From Clostridiaceae bacterium Marseille-Q4143 (GTDB lineage: Bacteria; Bacillota; Clostridia; Lachnospirales; Lachnospiraceae), in assembly GCA_018228645.1 (NCBI GenBank), contig CP073693.1:2552416-2616415 (forward strand): a DNA stretch of 64,000 bases, read 5' to 3'. The notes below the pieces were generated by a model, which saw only the letters and a list, made by a program, of their open reading frames with translations, ran no database searches and was not told the origin of the DNA. Position 1 is the stretch's first letter. Every line of letters starts with the position of its first letter. Positions 52,736 to 62,014 of this stretch are shown one piece after another. Made by a program: the position numbers and the translations under genes.

Positions 52736-54280
52736 GTGGGAAGAACGAGCCACATGGACGAAAGTAAAGTTGTCATTCAGATGAAAGACATTGTAAAAAA
52801 ATTTGGTGACTTTATGGCCAATGACCACATCAATCTGACGGTACACAAAGGTGAAGTGCACGCAATCTTAGGAGAGAACGGAGCTGGAAAGAGTACCATG
52901 ATGAACGTACTCTGCGGTCTGTATAAACCGACCAGCGGACAGATTTTTATTAATGAGAAGGAAGTTCATTTTAACAGTCCCAAAGACGCCATTGATATCG
53001 GAATCGGTATGGTACACCAGCATTTCATGCTGATCCAGCCCTTTACGGTGACCGAGAACATCATCCTTGGTATGGAGCCGACCAAAGGCCTTACCATTGA
53101 TAAGGAGACAGCGAGAGAGAAGGTCATGGAGCTGTCCGAGCGTTATGGTATGAAGGTTGATCCGGATGCAAAGGTAGAGGATATTTCCGTCGGCATGCAG
53201 CAGCGTGTGGAGATCTTAAAGGTTCTGTACCGCGGAGCGGAGACGCTGATTCTTGATGAGCCGACGGCTTCCCTGACACCCCAGGAGATCGAGGGCCTGA
53301 TGGAGATCATTGATAACTTGACCGCAGACGGCAAGAGTGTCATCCTTATCACCCATAAGCTGAAAGAGATCACAGCTTCCTCTGATAACTGTACCATTAT
53401 CCGTCAGGGTAAATACATTCAGACGGTGAAGGTAGCAGACGTCAATGAAAATGAGCTGGCAGCCATGATGGTAGGCCGTGATGTAAACTTTAAAGTTGAC
53501 AAAAAAGACCAGGATCCGGGTGAAGTTGTTCTGAATATTGAAGATCTTCATGCAAAGGATTATCGTGGTGTCGAGATTCTGAAAGGCTTCCACCTGAATG
53601 TCAGACGCGGCGAGATCGTTGGCTTGGCAGGTGTAGACGGCAACGGACAGACGGAGCTGGTAGAGGTGCTGACCGGACTTCGGAAAGCAGAATCCGGAAA
53701 AGTGACCATGCTTGGCAAAGATGTTTTCAATAAGAGTCCGAAGGAGACTTTTGAGAATGGAATCTCCAGTATTCCGGCTGACCGTCAGAAACATGGCCTG
53801 ATTCTGGAGTTCTCCAATGAGGACAACCTGATCCTGCAGCATTTTGAGGAAGAGCCCTATTCTTCCCATGGTATTTTGAACCGGAAAGCCATCAAAGAAC
53901 ATGCAGAAGAACTGATTGAGAAATTTGATGTGCGTCCGAGAGGCTGTGCGGAATCTCCGGCAGGCACCCTGTCCGGTGGTAACCAGCAGAAAGTTATCAT
54001 TGCACGAGAAGTAACCAATGACAAAGAGCTTCTGATTGCAGTCAACCCGACCCGAGGCCTTGATGTAGGAGCCATCGAGTTTGTACATAAATATCTGGTA
54101 GAGCAGAGAAACAAGAACCGGGCGGTTCTTCTGGTTTCCTTCGAGCTGGATGAGATCATGAGCCTGTCTGACCGGATCGAGGTTATCTTTGACGGACAGA
54201 TTACGGGAAGCGTACCGGGCAAGGATGCGGATGAGAAAGAGCTTGGATTTATGATGGCAGGAGGAAAGACAAATGAATAA
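52736..54280 (+). CDS. Nucleoside ABC transporter ATPase, copy 1, 514 aa
   Basis: A fused two-domain ATPase of the NupO/YufO type: Walker A GENGAGKST (about 41-49), signature VGMQQR, Walker B LILDEPTASL, and in the second half the degenerate LAGVDGNGQTE, signature LSGGNQQK and the altered Walker B LLIAVNPTRGLDVG, typical of this family. It powers nucleoside import with the two permeases encoded next. GTG 52736 follows AGGAGG and is conserved with copy 2 (GTG 60470); an ATG six codons on is the alternative. Differences from copy 2: four or five residues, such as M/T after FGDF and S/T after FNK. Confidence 0.93.
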   Translation: MGRTSHMDESKVVIQMKDIVKKFGDFMANDHINLTVHKGEVHAILGENGAGKSTMMNVLCGLYKPTSGQIFINEKEVHFNSPKDAIDIGIGMVHQHFMLIQPFTVTENIILGMEPTKGLTIDKETAREKVMELSERYGMKVDPDAKVEDISVGMQQRVEILKVLYRGAETLILDEPTASLTPQEIEGLMEIIDNLTADGKSVILITHKLKEITASSDNCTIIRQGKYIQTVKVADVNENELAAMMVGRDVNFKVDKKDQDPGEVVLNIEDLHAKDYRGVEILKGFHLNVRRGEIVGLAGVDGNGQTELVEVLTGLRKAESGKVTMLGKDVFNKSPKETFENGISSIPADRQKHGLILEFSNEDNLILQHFEEEPYSSHGILNRKAIKEHAEELIEKFDVRPRGCAESPAGTLSGGNQQKVIIAREVTNDKELLIAVNPTRGLDVGAIEFVHKYLVEQRNKNRAVLLVSFELDEIMSLSDRIEVIFDGQITGSVPGKDADEKELGFMMAGGKTNE

Positions 54281-55340
54281 GAAGAAAAGTATTCTGGAGA
54301 GCAATGTACTCTATACCATCATCGCAATCATTGCCGGTTTCCTGATCGGAGCCATTTTCCTGATGGTGGCAGGCATCAGTCCGGCAGTAGCCTATGGAAA
54401 ACTGTTCAGTAGTATTTTCAGTAAACCGAAATATCTGGTATGGACGTTAGTATATGCGAGCCCGTTGATTTTTACTGGTCTGAGCGTAGCCTTTTCCTTC
54501 CGTACAGGTGTATTTAATATCGGTGCAGAGGGACAGTTCGTGATCGGCGGACTGGTAGCCTGTGTACTGGGTATCGTATTAAAACTTCCGGCAGGCCTTC
54601 ATGCTATCGTATGTCTGGTGGCAGCTGCAGCGGCTGGCTGTATCTGGTCCCTGATCGTTGGAGTGCTGAAAGTAAAGAGAGGTATCCATGAGGTGTTGTC
54701 CTTCATCATGTTTAACTGGATTGCCTTCTACCTTTCCAACTATGTGGTAAACCTTCCAGGCATCCATCGTGAGAGCAGCGAGGCAACCCAGGATGTGGCA
54801 GCTTCCGCAAGACTGCTCATGCCTGAAGGACTCCGCAGTTCCCTGGACTGCAGCAATGCTCACTGGGGTATTGTACTGGCCGTCATCGCAGCAGTGATCA
54901 TCTGGGTGATCATTGAGAAGACAACTCTTGGTTATAAACTGAAAGCAGTTGGTTTCAACAGCAATGGCGCTGAGTATGGCGGAATCGATGCTAATAAATC
55001 TATTCTGACCGCTCTTGGTATTTCCGGATTGTTATCCGGTCTTGGTGGAGCCGTGCAGGTACTTGGTATGGCAGGCCGTCTGAGCCAGTTTGCCGGACAG
55101 GAAGGATTTGGATTCGAGGGAATCACAGTTGCCCTTATCGGATCTTCCAACCCCATCGGCTGTATTTTCTCCGGACTCTTCTATGGAGCCATGAAGTACG
55201 GTGGATCAAAACTGAGTATCGTAAAAGCACCTTCTGAGGTGGTAGACATCATCATGGGATGCGTGGTTCTTCTCATCGCAATCTCCCATGTATTTAAAGT
55301 ATTTGTGCTGAAAGCAGCAAAGAAGAAGGAGGCTAAATAA
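54273..55340 (+). CDS. Nucleoside ABC transporter permease, larger subunit, copy 1, 355 aa
   Basis: A YufP/NupP-type permease with about 8 hydrophobic helices: FRTGVFNIGAEGQFVIGGLV (the FNIG motif near residue 75), SFIMFNWIAFYLSN and GLGGAVQVLGMAG near 265. Together with the smaller permease it forms the channel. It overlaps the ATPase gene by 8 bp. Its protein is identical to copy 2 at every residue I compared; the roughly eight base differences I found are all silent. Confidence 0.93.
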   Translation: MNKKKSILESNVLYTIIAIIAGFLIGAIFLMVAGISPAVAYGKLFSSIFSKPKYLVWTLVYASPLIFTGLSVAFSFRTGVFNIGAEGQFVIGGLVACVLGIVLKLPAGLHAIVCLVAAAAAGCIWSLIVGVLKVKRGIHEVLSFIMFNWIAFYLSNYVVNLPGIHRESSEATQDVAASARLLMPEGLRSSLDCSNAHWGIVLAVIAAVIIWVIIEKTTLGYKLKAVGFNSNGAEYGGIDANKSILTALGISGLLSGLGGAVQVLGMAGRLSQFAGQEGFGFEGITVALIGSSNPIGCIFSGLFYGAMKYGGSKLSIVKAPSEVVDIIMGCVVLLIAISHVFKVFVLKAAKKKEAK

Positions 55341-55341
55341 G

Positions 55342-56277
55342 ATGAATGAATTAATGAAAGACCTTGGTCTTCTGATCAATGCAACGCTGATCGCAACTCC
55401 GCCCCTGCTGCTGGCGGCACTTGGTTCCTGCTTCTCCGAGCGAAGCGGAGTGGTAAACATCGGTATTGAGGGTATGATGACCATCGGCGCCTTCACCGGG
55501 GCCGTTATGGGACTGACCACCGGAAACGGCTGGATTGCATTTTTCTGTGCAGGCCTGGCAGGCGCACTGTTCGGATTGATTCATGCATTTGCATGTATTT
55601 CCTGCCATGCAGACCAGACTATTGCCGGTACGGCCATTAACTTCTTAGGGCCTGGACTGGCACTGTTCCTTTGCAAGGCGATGTATAGTAATTCTTCCGA
55701 TACACCGGCGATGGACCCTAGCTGCAAGCTGCCGAAACTCTTTGAGGGTGTGTTCCCGACCGGTTCTTTCTGGAGCAACGTACTGAATGTCTATGCAGTG
55801 GCATATCTGGTATTTATTCTGGCATTTATTTGCTGGTTTGTATTTTACAAAACAAGATTCGGAGCTCACTTAAGAGCTGTCGGGGAACATCCGGAAGCAT
55901 GTGAGTCCTTGGGTATCGACGTATACAAAGTTCGTTACATCTGCGTCATCCTGTCCGGATTCTTGGCAGGACTCGGTGGAGCGTTCGTTACTCTGGCAAC
56001 CATTAACCAGTTCCGTCCCAGCGTTATCGTAGGACAGGGCTTCATCGCGATTGCGGCAGTCATTTTCGGAAAGTTCTCCCCGGGGGGAGCAACGAAGGCA
56101 TGCCTGCTCTTCGGACTTTGCAGTGGTATTAAATCCCTGGCATCCCAGAGCAACATGGTATCCCCGAACCTGATTTCTATGATCCCGTATGTGGTAACTA
56201 TCGTGGCACTTGTGCTGTTCGTGGGAAAAGCCCACACACCGGCAGCCAACGGCAAGATTTTTGTGAAGTCTAAATAA
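55342..56277 (+). CDS. Nucleoside ABC transporter permease, smaller subunit, copy 1, 311 aa
   Basis: A YufQ/NupQ-type permease: SERSGVVNIGIEGMMTIGAFTGAV, HADQTIAGTAINFLGPGLALF, GEHPEACESLGIDVYKVRYICVILSGFLAGLGGAF and FIAIAAVIFGKFSPGGA are family landmarks, with about nine helices. It starts one base after the larger permease's stop and ends 14 bp before a perfect terminator, closing the first transporter unit. Confidence 0.93.
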   Translation: MNELMKDLGLLINATLIATPPLLLAALGSCFSERSGVVNIGIEGMMTIGAFTGAVMGLTTGNGWIAFFCAGLAGALFGLIHAFACISCHADQTIAGTAINFLGPGLALFLCKAMYSNSSDTPAMDPSCKLPKLFEGVFPTGSFWSNVLNVYAVAYLVFILAFICWFVFYKTRFGAHLRAVGEHPEACESLGIDVYKVRYICVILSGFLAGLGGAFVTLATINQFRPSVIVGQGFIAIAAVIFGKFSPGGATKACLLFGLCSGIKSLASQSNMVSPNLISMIPYVVTIVALVLFVGKAHTPAANGKIFVKSK

Positions 56278-56293
56278 ATAATAAAAGCGCTCT

Positions 56294-56330
56294 AAAACTG
56301 ACAGCTGTCCTTTCCGGCTGTCAGTTTTTT
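56294..56330 (+). terminator. Intrinsic terminator after the first transporter copy
   Basis: AAAACTGACAGC (56294-56305) and GCTGTCAGTTTT (56317-56328) are perfect 12-bp arms with an 11-base loop, ending in T's. It isolates the first copy from the Crp/Fnr gene. Confidence 0.9.
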
Positions 56331-56429
56331 GCGCCTATAGATATGGTGATTATAGACAAAAACAGGCTTTCAGTTTTGGTAATAGTCATGAAAAAATTCT
56401 AAAAGTGACAAATGGCAAGAAAAAGAATG

Positions 56430-56453
56430 AAGAAAGGACATTTGTCCTTTCTT
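56430..56453 (+). promoter_or_regulatory. Perfect palindrome over the -35 region of the Crp/Fnr gene
   Basis: AAGAAAGGACA (56430-56440) and TGTCCTTTCTT (56443-56453) are perfect 11-bp arms separated by TT. GGCAAGAAA and TTTCTTGCC extend it in part. The site overlaps the -35 box of the promoter listed next, so a dimeric regulator, possibly the Crp/Fnr protein itself, could control it. Confidence 0.55.
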
Positions 56454-56476
56454 GCCTGTGAGAAATGTGGTATAAA
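56448..56476 (+). promoter_or_regulatory. Candidate promoter of the Crp/Fnr-udp-yjjI-yjjW genes
   Basis: TTTCTT (56448-56453), a 17-bp spacer and TATAAA (56471-56476). It lies inside a longer open frame (from 56412), so if it is real the protein starts at 56499. Confidence 0.5.
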
Positions 56477-56498
56477 TAAAGTAGAAATAAAAGAGGAA

Positions 56499-57236
56499 AT
56501 GGATAAATTAACGAAAATGAGTGAAGCAGATGAAATCATTCGAAAATTGAATACGGAACAGCGGAATTACCTGAACCGTTACTTTGCTCATGCACCGGAG
56601 AGCGTGACAGGAAGCACGCAGGTAACACGGATGCCGGAGGGGACGACCTTCATTCAGGAAGGAACACCGGTAGACAAGGTATATGTCCTTCTGAAAGGAT
56701 GTGTCTCGGCAGTGGATTACCGGGTGCGGGAAACGGTTTATGGATTCTGTCATTTTGATCCCATCGAGACCTTCGGAACTATGGAAATTCTGGGACATAT
56801 GAATCAGTATCGAACCACGCTGGCGACCACGCGGGACAGCTTGTTTTTAAAGATACCGAGAGATGCCTTTGAAAAATGGATTCTGAAAGATGTGGATGCA
56901 CTTCAGATGGAGACAGAACGAATCATCGGCTATCTGTTGGATCAGTCCAGAAAAGAGCGGCTTTACGTGCTGCTTCCGGGTAATGAAAGAGTTTATCTCA
57001 TCCTTGCCAATTTATATGAGACATATGGAAAGTTCGACACCTACAGCGTCTATATGAGTCGAAAAGATTTTTCAGAAGTCACAGGATTATCAGAACGGAC
57101 GATCACCAGAGCATTGAAGGAGCTGGAGGAGAAGAAACTCATCACCAGAAATGGCTGGAACATCGTAATAACATGGAATCAATATAAACAGATCAAAGAA
57201 CTGATGAAAGATCAGATTAACGAAATGGGGGAATGA
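56499..57236 (+). CDS. Crp/Fnr-family transcriptional regulator, 245 aa
   Basis: An N-terminal cyclic-nucleotide-type beta barrel ([25 protein letters not shown]) and a C-terminal Crp HTH ([30 protein letters not shown]). No cysteine cluster of the FNR kind is seen, so the effector is unknown. The frame is open from ATG 56412, but the palindrome and promoter there, and the usual family length, favour ATG 56499 or 56517. It begins the second unit, upstream of the phosphorylase and radical enzyme genes, which it probably controls (inferred). Confidence 0.82.
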   Translation: MDKLTKMSEADEIIRKLNTEQRNYLNRYFAHAPESVTGSTQVTRMPEGTTFIQEGTPVDKVYVLLKGCVSAVDYRVRETVYGFCHFDPIETFGTMEILGHMNQYRTTLATTRDSLFLKIPRDAFEKWILKDVDALQMETERIIGYLLDQSRKERLYVLLPGNERVYLILANLYETYGKFDTYSVYMSRKDFSEVTGLSERTITRALKELEEKKLITRNGWNIVITWNQYKQIKELMKDQINEMGE

Positions 57237-57238
57237 TA

Positions 57239-58015
57239 ATGAAATATTCAGAAAATCCGGATAAACAGTATCACATTCAGGTAGGCGAAGGAGAAGTCGG
57301 AAAATACGTAATCCTTCCGGGAGACCCGAAGCGCTGTGCCAAGATTGCTGCTTACTTTGATGATGCAAAACTGGTGGCAGACAGCCGCGAATATGTGACT
57401 TACACTGGTTACCTTGACGGTGTAAAAGTCAGTGTAACTTCCACCGGTATCGGCGGACCGTCCGCATCCATTGCTATGGAAGAACTGGTAAAATGCGGAG
57501 CAGACACCTTCGTCCGTGTTGGTACCTGCGGAGGCATGCAGCTGGACGTAAAGAGTTCTGACGTAGTGATTGCCAGCGGTGCCATCCGTATGGAGGGAAC
57601 CAGTAAAGAATATGCACCCATCGAGTTCCCGGCATTGGCAGATATTGATATTGTAAATGCATTACGGTCTGCTGCAAAGGAACTGGGACAGACTTCCCAT
57701 GTGGGAGTGGTGCAGTGCAAGGATGCATTTTACGGGCAGCATTCACCGGAGACTATGCCGGTCAGCTATGAACTCCTGAACAAATGGGAGGCATGGAAAC
57801 GCCTTGGATGTCTGGCATCCGAGATGGAGTCTGCAGCACTGTTCATCGTAGCAAGCACCCTGCATGTGCGCTGCGGATCTGTATTTCTGGTAATGGCTAA
57901 CCAGGAGAGAGAAAAACAGGGTCTGGATAATCCGGTAGCCCATGATACGGATATGGCCATCCGTGTGGCTGTGGAAGCAATCCGCAAGCTGATCAAAGAA
58001 GACGCTGAGAAATAA
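57239..58015 (+). CDS. udp: Uridine phosphorylase-type nucleoside phosphorylase, 258 aa
   Basis: Splits a nucleoside with phosphate into base and ribose-1-phosphate. Landmarks: [41 protein letters not shown] and [15 protein letters not shown], matching the uridine phosphorylase branch of the NP-I family. GGGGGA before ATG 57239 (or ATG 57233) gives the start, and it is coupled to the regulator gene by overlap with its stop at 57236 or near it. The product ribose-1-phosphate could feed the downstream enzyme system. Confidence 0.93.
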   Translation: MKYSENPDKQYHIQVGEGEVGKYVILPGDPKRCAKIAAYFDDAKLVADSREYVTYTGYLDGVKVSVTSTGIGGPSASIAMEELVKCGADTFVRVGTCGGMQLDVKSSDVVIASGAIRMEGTSKEYAPIEFPALADIDIVNALRSAAKELGQTSHVGVVQCKDAFYGQHSPETMPVSYELLNKWEAWKRLGCLASEMESAALFIVASTLHVRCGSVFLVMANQEREKQGLDNPVAHDTDMAIRVAVEAIRKLIKEDAEK

Positions 58016-58057
58016 AATTATACCACATGTTTATACCACGAGGAGGAAACTATTATT

Positions 58058-59602
58058 ATGCGTGACATTTCTATGGAAAGAGTCAATGAAACAAGAAATA
58101 ATATTCTGGATATTATTGAGAGTGCAACGCTCACTCATGAGCAGAAACTGACCTGTCTGGCTAATCAGGCAGATTCCCTGATGGAAGTGCTGGATCTTCC
58201 GGAAGGTCTGGATGAGCTTCTGAACGTACCCATCGATCGCAAATGTATCTGCGATCTGTCTGAGGGCCATGCTCCCATGCGTCCGCGTTACATCATCCCG
58301 GATTATGCAAAATTCCTGAAAGAAGGAAGCAAATTTCTTCAGCTGGACCCGCCGACGGATCTGTATGAGGCACTGAACAGCTTGATGATTTTCTACAAAC
58401 ATGTACCGAGCGTTACCAACTATCCGGTATATGTTGGTCAGCTGGACGAACTGCTGGAGCCGTACATTGACACCGTGGATGAGGCACAGGCCAAGAAAAT
58501 GCTGAAACTTTTCCTGACCCAGATGGACCGCACCATTTTAGATTCCTTCTCCCATGCAAATATCGGACCGAAAGCTACCAAGACAGGACGTCTTCTTTTG
58601 GAAGCAGAGAAAGAGCTGGAAAATGCAGTTCCGAACTTGAGCTTCAAATATGACGAGGATATTACTCCGGATGACTTTGCGCTGAAAGCCATCGACTGTG
58701 CAATGCACAGCGCAAAACCGAGCTTTGCAAATCATAAAATGTTCAAGAGTGAGCTGGGCGAGAATTATGTCATTGCCAGCTGCTACAACGGACTTTTGCT
58801 GGGGGGCGGCGCTTACACCCTCTGTCGTCTGGTGCTTGGAAATATTGCCAAGAGAGCAAAAAATATTCAGGACTTCAAGGAAAGAGAACTTCCGTACGTA
58901 CTGGATATTATGGCACGTTATATGGATGCCAGAATCAAATTCGAAGTAGAGGAGAGTGGATTCTTCGAGAACAACTTCCTTGCAAAAGAAGGATTCATTC
59001 ACAGAGACCGTTTCTCCGGTATGTATGGACTGGTAGGTCTTGCAGACTGCGTCAATATCCTGTTTGAAAAAGAGGGGATCAAGGGACGCTTTGGCCATGA
59101 TGAAGCAGCCAACGATCTTGGCGTGGAAATCATGGAGATTATCAAAGAATTCAATCTGAACCATAAAAATAAATACTGTGAAGGAACCGGCGGACATTTC
59201 CTTCTGCATGCACAGGTAGGTTTGGCTGAGGATGAGAACGTCACACCGGGAACCAGAATCCCGATCGGCGAGGAGCCGGAAGAGCTCATTGACCAGCTGA
59301 ATGTCCTGAAAAAATTCCATAAATACTTCACCTCCGGTACCGGAGATATCTTCCCGATCGACATGACCGTTCATCGGAATCCGGAGTATGTACTGGATAT
59401 TATCAAAGGTTCCTTCAAGATGGATCTCCGTTATCTGTCCTTCTATTCCAGCGACAGCGATGTAATCCGTGTAACCGGATATCTGGTAAAACGGTCCGAG
59501 CTGGAAAAACTGGCAAATGGCGAGGCAGTGCTTCAGGATACCACGGCACTGGGCCTTGGAGCTGCCAGAAACGGACATATTCTGGAGAGAAAGGTACGTT
59601 AA
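58058..59602 (+). CDS. yjjI: YjjI-family glycyl-radical enzyme, 514 aa, function unknown
   Basis: A small glycyl-radical enzyme of the YjjI (DUF3029) family, with an active-site cysteine at residue 242 in IASCYNGLLLGGG and the radical glycine at G474 in IRVTGYLV. It lacks the full pyruvate-formate-lyase signature and is about 250 residues shorter than PFL. Its reaction is not known. GAGGAGG precedes ATG 58058. It is followed at once (no gap) by its activase gene and preceded by a nucleoside phosphorylase, suggesting a nucleoside- or pentose-derived substrate. It needs anaerobic conditions, in keeping with an obligate anaerobe. Confidence 0.92.
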   Translation: MRDISMERVNETRNNILDIIESATLTHEQKLTCLANQADSLMEVLDLPEGLDELLNVPIDRKCICDLSEGHAPMRPRYIIPDYAKFLKEGSKFLQLDPPTDLYEALNSLMIFYKHVPSVTNYPVYVGQLDELLEPYIDTVDEAQAKKMLKLFLTQMDRTILDSFSHANIGPKATKTGRLLLEAEKELENAVPNLSFKYDEDITPDDFALKAIDCAMHSAKPSFANHKMFKSELGENYVIASCYNGLLLGGGAYTLCRLVLGNIAKRAKNIQDFKERELPYVLDIMARYMDARIKFEVEESGFFENNFLAKEGFIHRDRFSGMYGLVGLADCVNILFEKEGIKGRFGHDEAANDLGVEIMEIIKEFNLNHKNKYCEGTGGHFLLHAQVGLAEDENVTPGTRIPIGEEPEELIDQLNVLKKFHKYFTSGTGDIFPIDMTVHRNPEYVLDIIKGSFKMDLRYLSFYSSDSDVIRVTGYLVKRSELEKLANGEAVLQDTTALGLGAARNGHILERKVR

Positions 59603-60445
59603 ATGAAAGCAGTAGTGAACCGGATCATCCCATTCAGCAGTGTGGATGGTCCGGGTAACCGGACGGCAATCTTTCTGCAGGGGTGTAATATCAACTGCAA
59701 ATACTGCCACAATCCGGAAACAAGAAAAATGTGTGTGCAGTGCGGCACCTGCGTGAAAAACTGCCCGGCAGGGGCACTGTCCATGGGAACAGACCAAAAA
59801 GTGAAGTTTGATCCTGAGAAATGTGTGCAGTGTGACACTTGTATCCATGTCTGTCCCAACGACAGTTCACCGAGAACCTGCGAGATGACTCCGGAAGAAG
59901 TTTACGAGAGAGTAAAAAAACAGATTCCGTTTATCCGGGGAATCAGCGTCTCAGGAGGGGAATGCATGCTGCAGCCGGAATTTTTAACGGAACTGTTTCG
60001 GCTGGCAAAGAAGGATGGACTGGGAACACTGATCGACAGCAACGGTATGGTGTCATTTGAAAACTATCCGGAGCTGATGGAAGTGGCAGACGGCGTGATG
60101 CTGGATATCAAAGCATTTGAAGCTGAGGAACATAAGAAAGTTACCGGATATACCAATGAGATGGTGCTTCAGAATGCCGTTTATCTCGCAAAGACTTCCA
60201 AACTTTACGAGGTGCGGGCCGTCATCGTGCCGGATCTCTATGACACGGAGAAAAGCGTGCGTGAGATCGGCGATTTCCTGGCGCCTTATCTGAAAATCAA
60301 TGATATTCGTGTAAAGATTATTGCGTATCGTCCCATGGGGGTGAGAGAAGAATATTCTCATTTTCAGGTGCCGGGGCAGGATTATCTGGCACATCTTGGA
60401 AAGATTATGGAAGAAAAAGGGTTTACGCACGTAACACTTATTTAA
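59603..60445 (+). CDS. yjjW: YjjW-family glycyl-radical-enzyme activase, radical SAM protein, 280 aa
   Basis: The radical-SAM motif CX3CX2C is C28, C32, C35 in GCNINCKYCHN. An inserted bacterial-ferredoxin-type segment carries two CxxCxxC-like groups (CVQCGTCVKNCP and CVQCDTCIHVCP), which bind extra clusters as in other activases with two auxiliary clusters. SVSGGECMLQPEF is the SAM-contact GGE. It generates the glycyl radical on YjjI, encoded directly upstream with abutting stop and start. A further 25 bp leads to the second transporter copy. Confidence 0.93.
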   Translation: MKAVVNRIIPFSSVDGPGNRTAIFLQGCNINCKYCHNPETRKMCVQCGTCVKNCPAGALSMGTDQKVKFDPEKCVQCDTCIHVCPNDSSPRTCEMTPEEVYERVKKQIPFIRGISVSGGECMLQPEFLTELFRLAKKDGLGTLIDSNGMVSFENYPELMEVADGVMLDIKAFEAEEHKKVTGYTNEMVLQNAVYLAKTSKLYEVRAVIVPDLYDTEKSVREIGDFLAPYLKINDIRVKIIAYRPMGVREEYSHFQVPGQDYLAHLGKIMEEKGFTHVTLI

Positions 60446-60469
60446 TAAGAAAGCAGGAGGGAACAAGCT

Positions 60470-62014
60470 GTGGCAAGAACAAGCCATATGGATGAAAGTA
60501 AAGTCGTCATTCAGATGAAAGACATCGTGAAAAAATTTGGCGATTTTACAGCAAATGACCACATCAACCTGACCGTGCACAAGGGGGAAGTGCATGCGAT
60601 CTTAGGAGAGAACGGAGCCGGAAAGAGTACCATGATGAACGTACTCTGCGGTCTGTACAAACCGACCAGCGGACAGATTTTTATTAATGAGAAGGAAGTT
60701 CATTTTAACAGTCCCAAAGACGCCATTGATATCGGAATCGGTATGGTACACCAGCATTTCATGCTGATCCAGCCCTTTACGGTGACCGAGAACATCATCC
60801 TTGGTATGGAGCCGACCAAAGGCCTTACCATTGATAAGGAGACAGCGAGAGAGAAGGTCATGGAGCTGTCCGAGCGTTATGGTATGAAGGTTGATCCGGA
60901 TGCAAAGGTAGAGGATATTTCCGTCGGCATGCAGCAGCGTGTGGAGATCCTGAAGGTTCTGTACCGTGGAGCGGAAACATTGATCCTCGACGAGCCGACG
61001 GCTTCCCTGACACCCCAGGAGATCGAAGGCCTGATGGAGATCATTGATAACTTGACCGCAGACGGCAAGAGTGTCATCCTTATCACCCATAAGCTGAAAG
61101 AGATCACAGCTTCCTCTGATAACTGTACCATTATCCGTCAGGGTAAATATATTCAGACTGTGAAAGTGGCAGATGTCAATGAAAATGAGCTGGCAGCCAT
61201 GATGGTAGGCCGTGATGTAAACTTTAAAGTTGACAAAAAAGACCAGGATCCGGGTGAAGTTGTTCTGAATATTGAAGATCTTCATGCAAAGGATTATCGT
61301 GGTGTCGAGATCCTGAAAGGCTTCCATCTGAATGTCAGACGCGGTGAGATTGTTGGTCTGGCAGGTGTAGATGGAAACGGACAGACAGAGCTGGTAGAAG
61401 TACTGACCGGACTTCGGAAAGCAGAATCCGGAAAAGTGACCATGCTTGGCAAAGATGTCTTTAATAAGACACCAAAGGAGACTTTTGAGAGCGGTATTTC
61501 CAGTATTCCGGCAGACCGTCAGAAACATGGCCTGATTCTGGAGTTCTCCAATGAGGATAACCTGATTCTGCAGCATTTTGAAGAAGAACCCTATTCTTCC
61601 CATGGTATTCTGAACCGGAAAGCCATCAAAGAACATGCAGAAGAACTGATTGAAAAATTTGACGTGCGTCCGAGAGGCTGTGCGGAATCTCCGGCAGGCA
61701 CCCTGTCCGGTGGTAACCAGCAGAAAGTTATCATTGCACGAGAAGTAACCAATGACAAAGATCTGCTGATTGCAGTCAACCCGACCCGTGGACTTGACGT
61801 AGGAGCCATCGAGTTCGTACACAAATATCTGGTAGAGCAGAGAAACAAGAACCGTGCGGTTCTGTTAGTATCCTTCGAGCTGGATGAGATCATGAGCCTG
61901 TCTGACCGGATCGAGGTTATCTTTGACGGACAGATTACCGGAAGCGTACCTGGCAAGGATGCGGATGAGAAAGAGCTTGGATTTATGATGGCAGGAGGAA
62001 AGACAAATGAATAA
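60470..62014 (+). CDS. Nucleoside ABC transporter ATPase, copy 2, 514 aa
   Basis: The same two-domain ATPase as the gene 7,734 bp upstream, colinear without indels and with the same GTG start behind AGGAGGGAA. Amino-acid differences are few (second residue A instead of G, T in place of M after FGDF, T for S after FNK, S for N in ESG, D for E in NDKDLL). Base differences are silent otherwise and clustered in blocks. It follows yjjW by 25 bp, so it may be cotranscribed with the phosphorylase and radical enzyme genes, unlike copy 1, which follows the binding protein. Confidence 0.93.
   Translation: MARTSHMDESKVVIQMKDIVKKFGDFTANDHINLTVHKGEVHAILGENGAGKSTMMNVLCGLYKPTSGQIFINEKEVHFNSPKDAIDIGIGMVHQHFMLIQPFTVTENIILGMEPTKGLTIDKETAREKVMELSERYGMKVDPDAKVEDISVGMQQRVEILKVLYRGAETLILDEPTASLTPQEIEGLMEIIDNLTADGKSVILITHKLKEITASSDNCTIIRQGKYIQTVKVADVNENELAAMMVGRDVNFKVDKKDQDPGEVVLNIEDLHAKDYRGVEILKGFHLNVRRGEIVGLAGVDGNGQTELVEVLTGLRKAESGKVTMLGKDVFNKTPKETFESGISSIPADRQKHGLILEFSNEDNLILQHFEEEPYSSHGILNRKAIKEHAEELIEKFDVRPRGCAESPAGTLSGGNQQKVIIAREVTNDKDLLIAVNPTRGLDVGAIEFVHKYLVEQRNKNRAVLLVSFELDEIMSLSDRIEVIFDGQITGSVPGKDADEKELGFMMAGGKTNE

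Larger units (their letters stand above)
52736..56266 (+). repeat. Left copy of a 3.5-kb direct repeat
   Basis: Corresponds base for base (offset 7,734) with 60470-64000, carrying ATPase and two permease genes with no insertion or deletion. Long identical blocks alternate with short clusters of silent substitutions. Confidence 0.92.

Noticed and set aside
58538..59848. A 436-codon minus-strand open frame opposite yjjI
   Set aside because: The plus-strand protein has the radical glycine and active-site cysteine; the antisense frame has no recognisable content.
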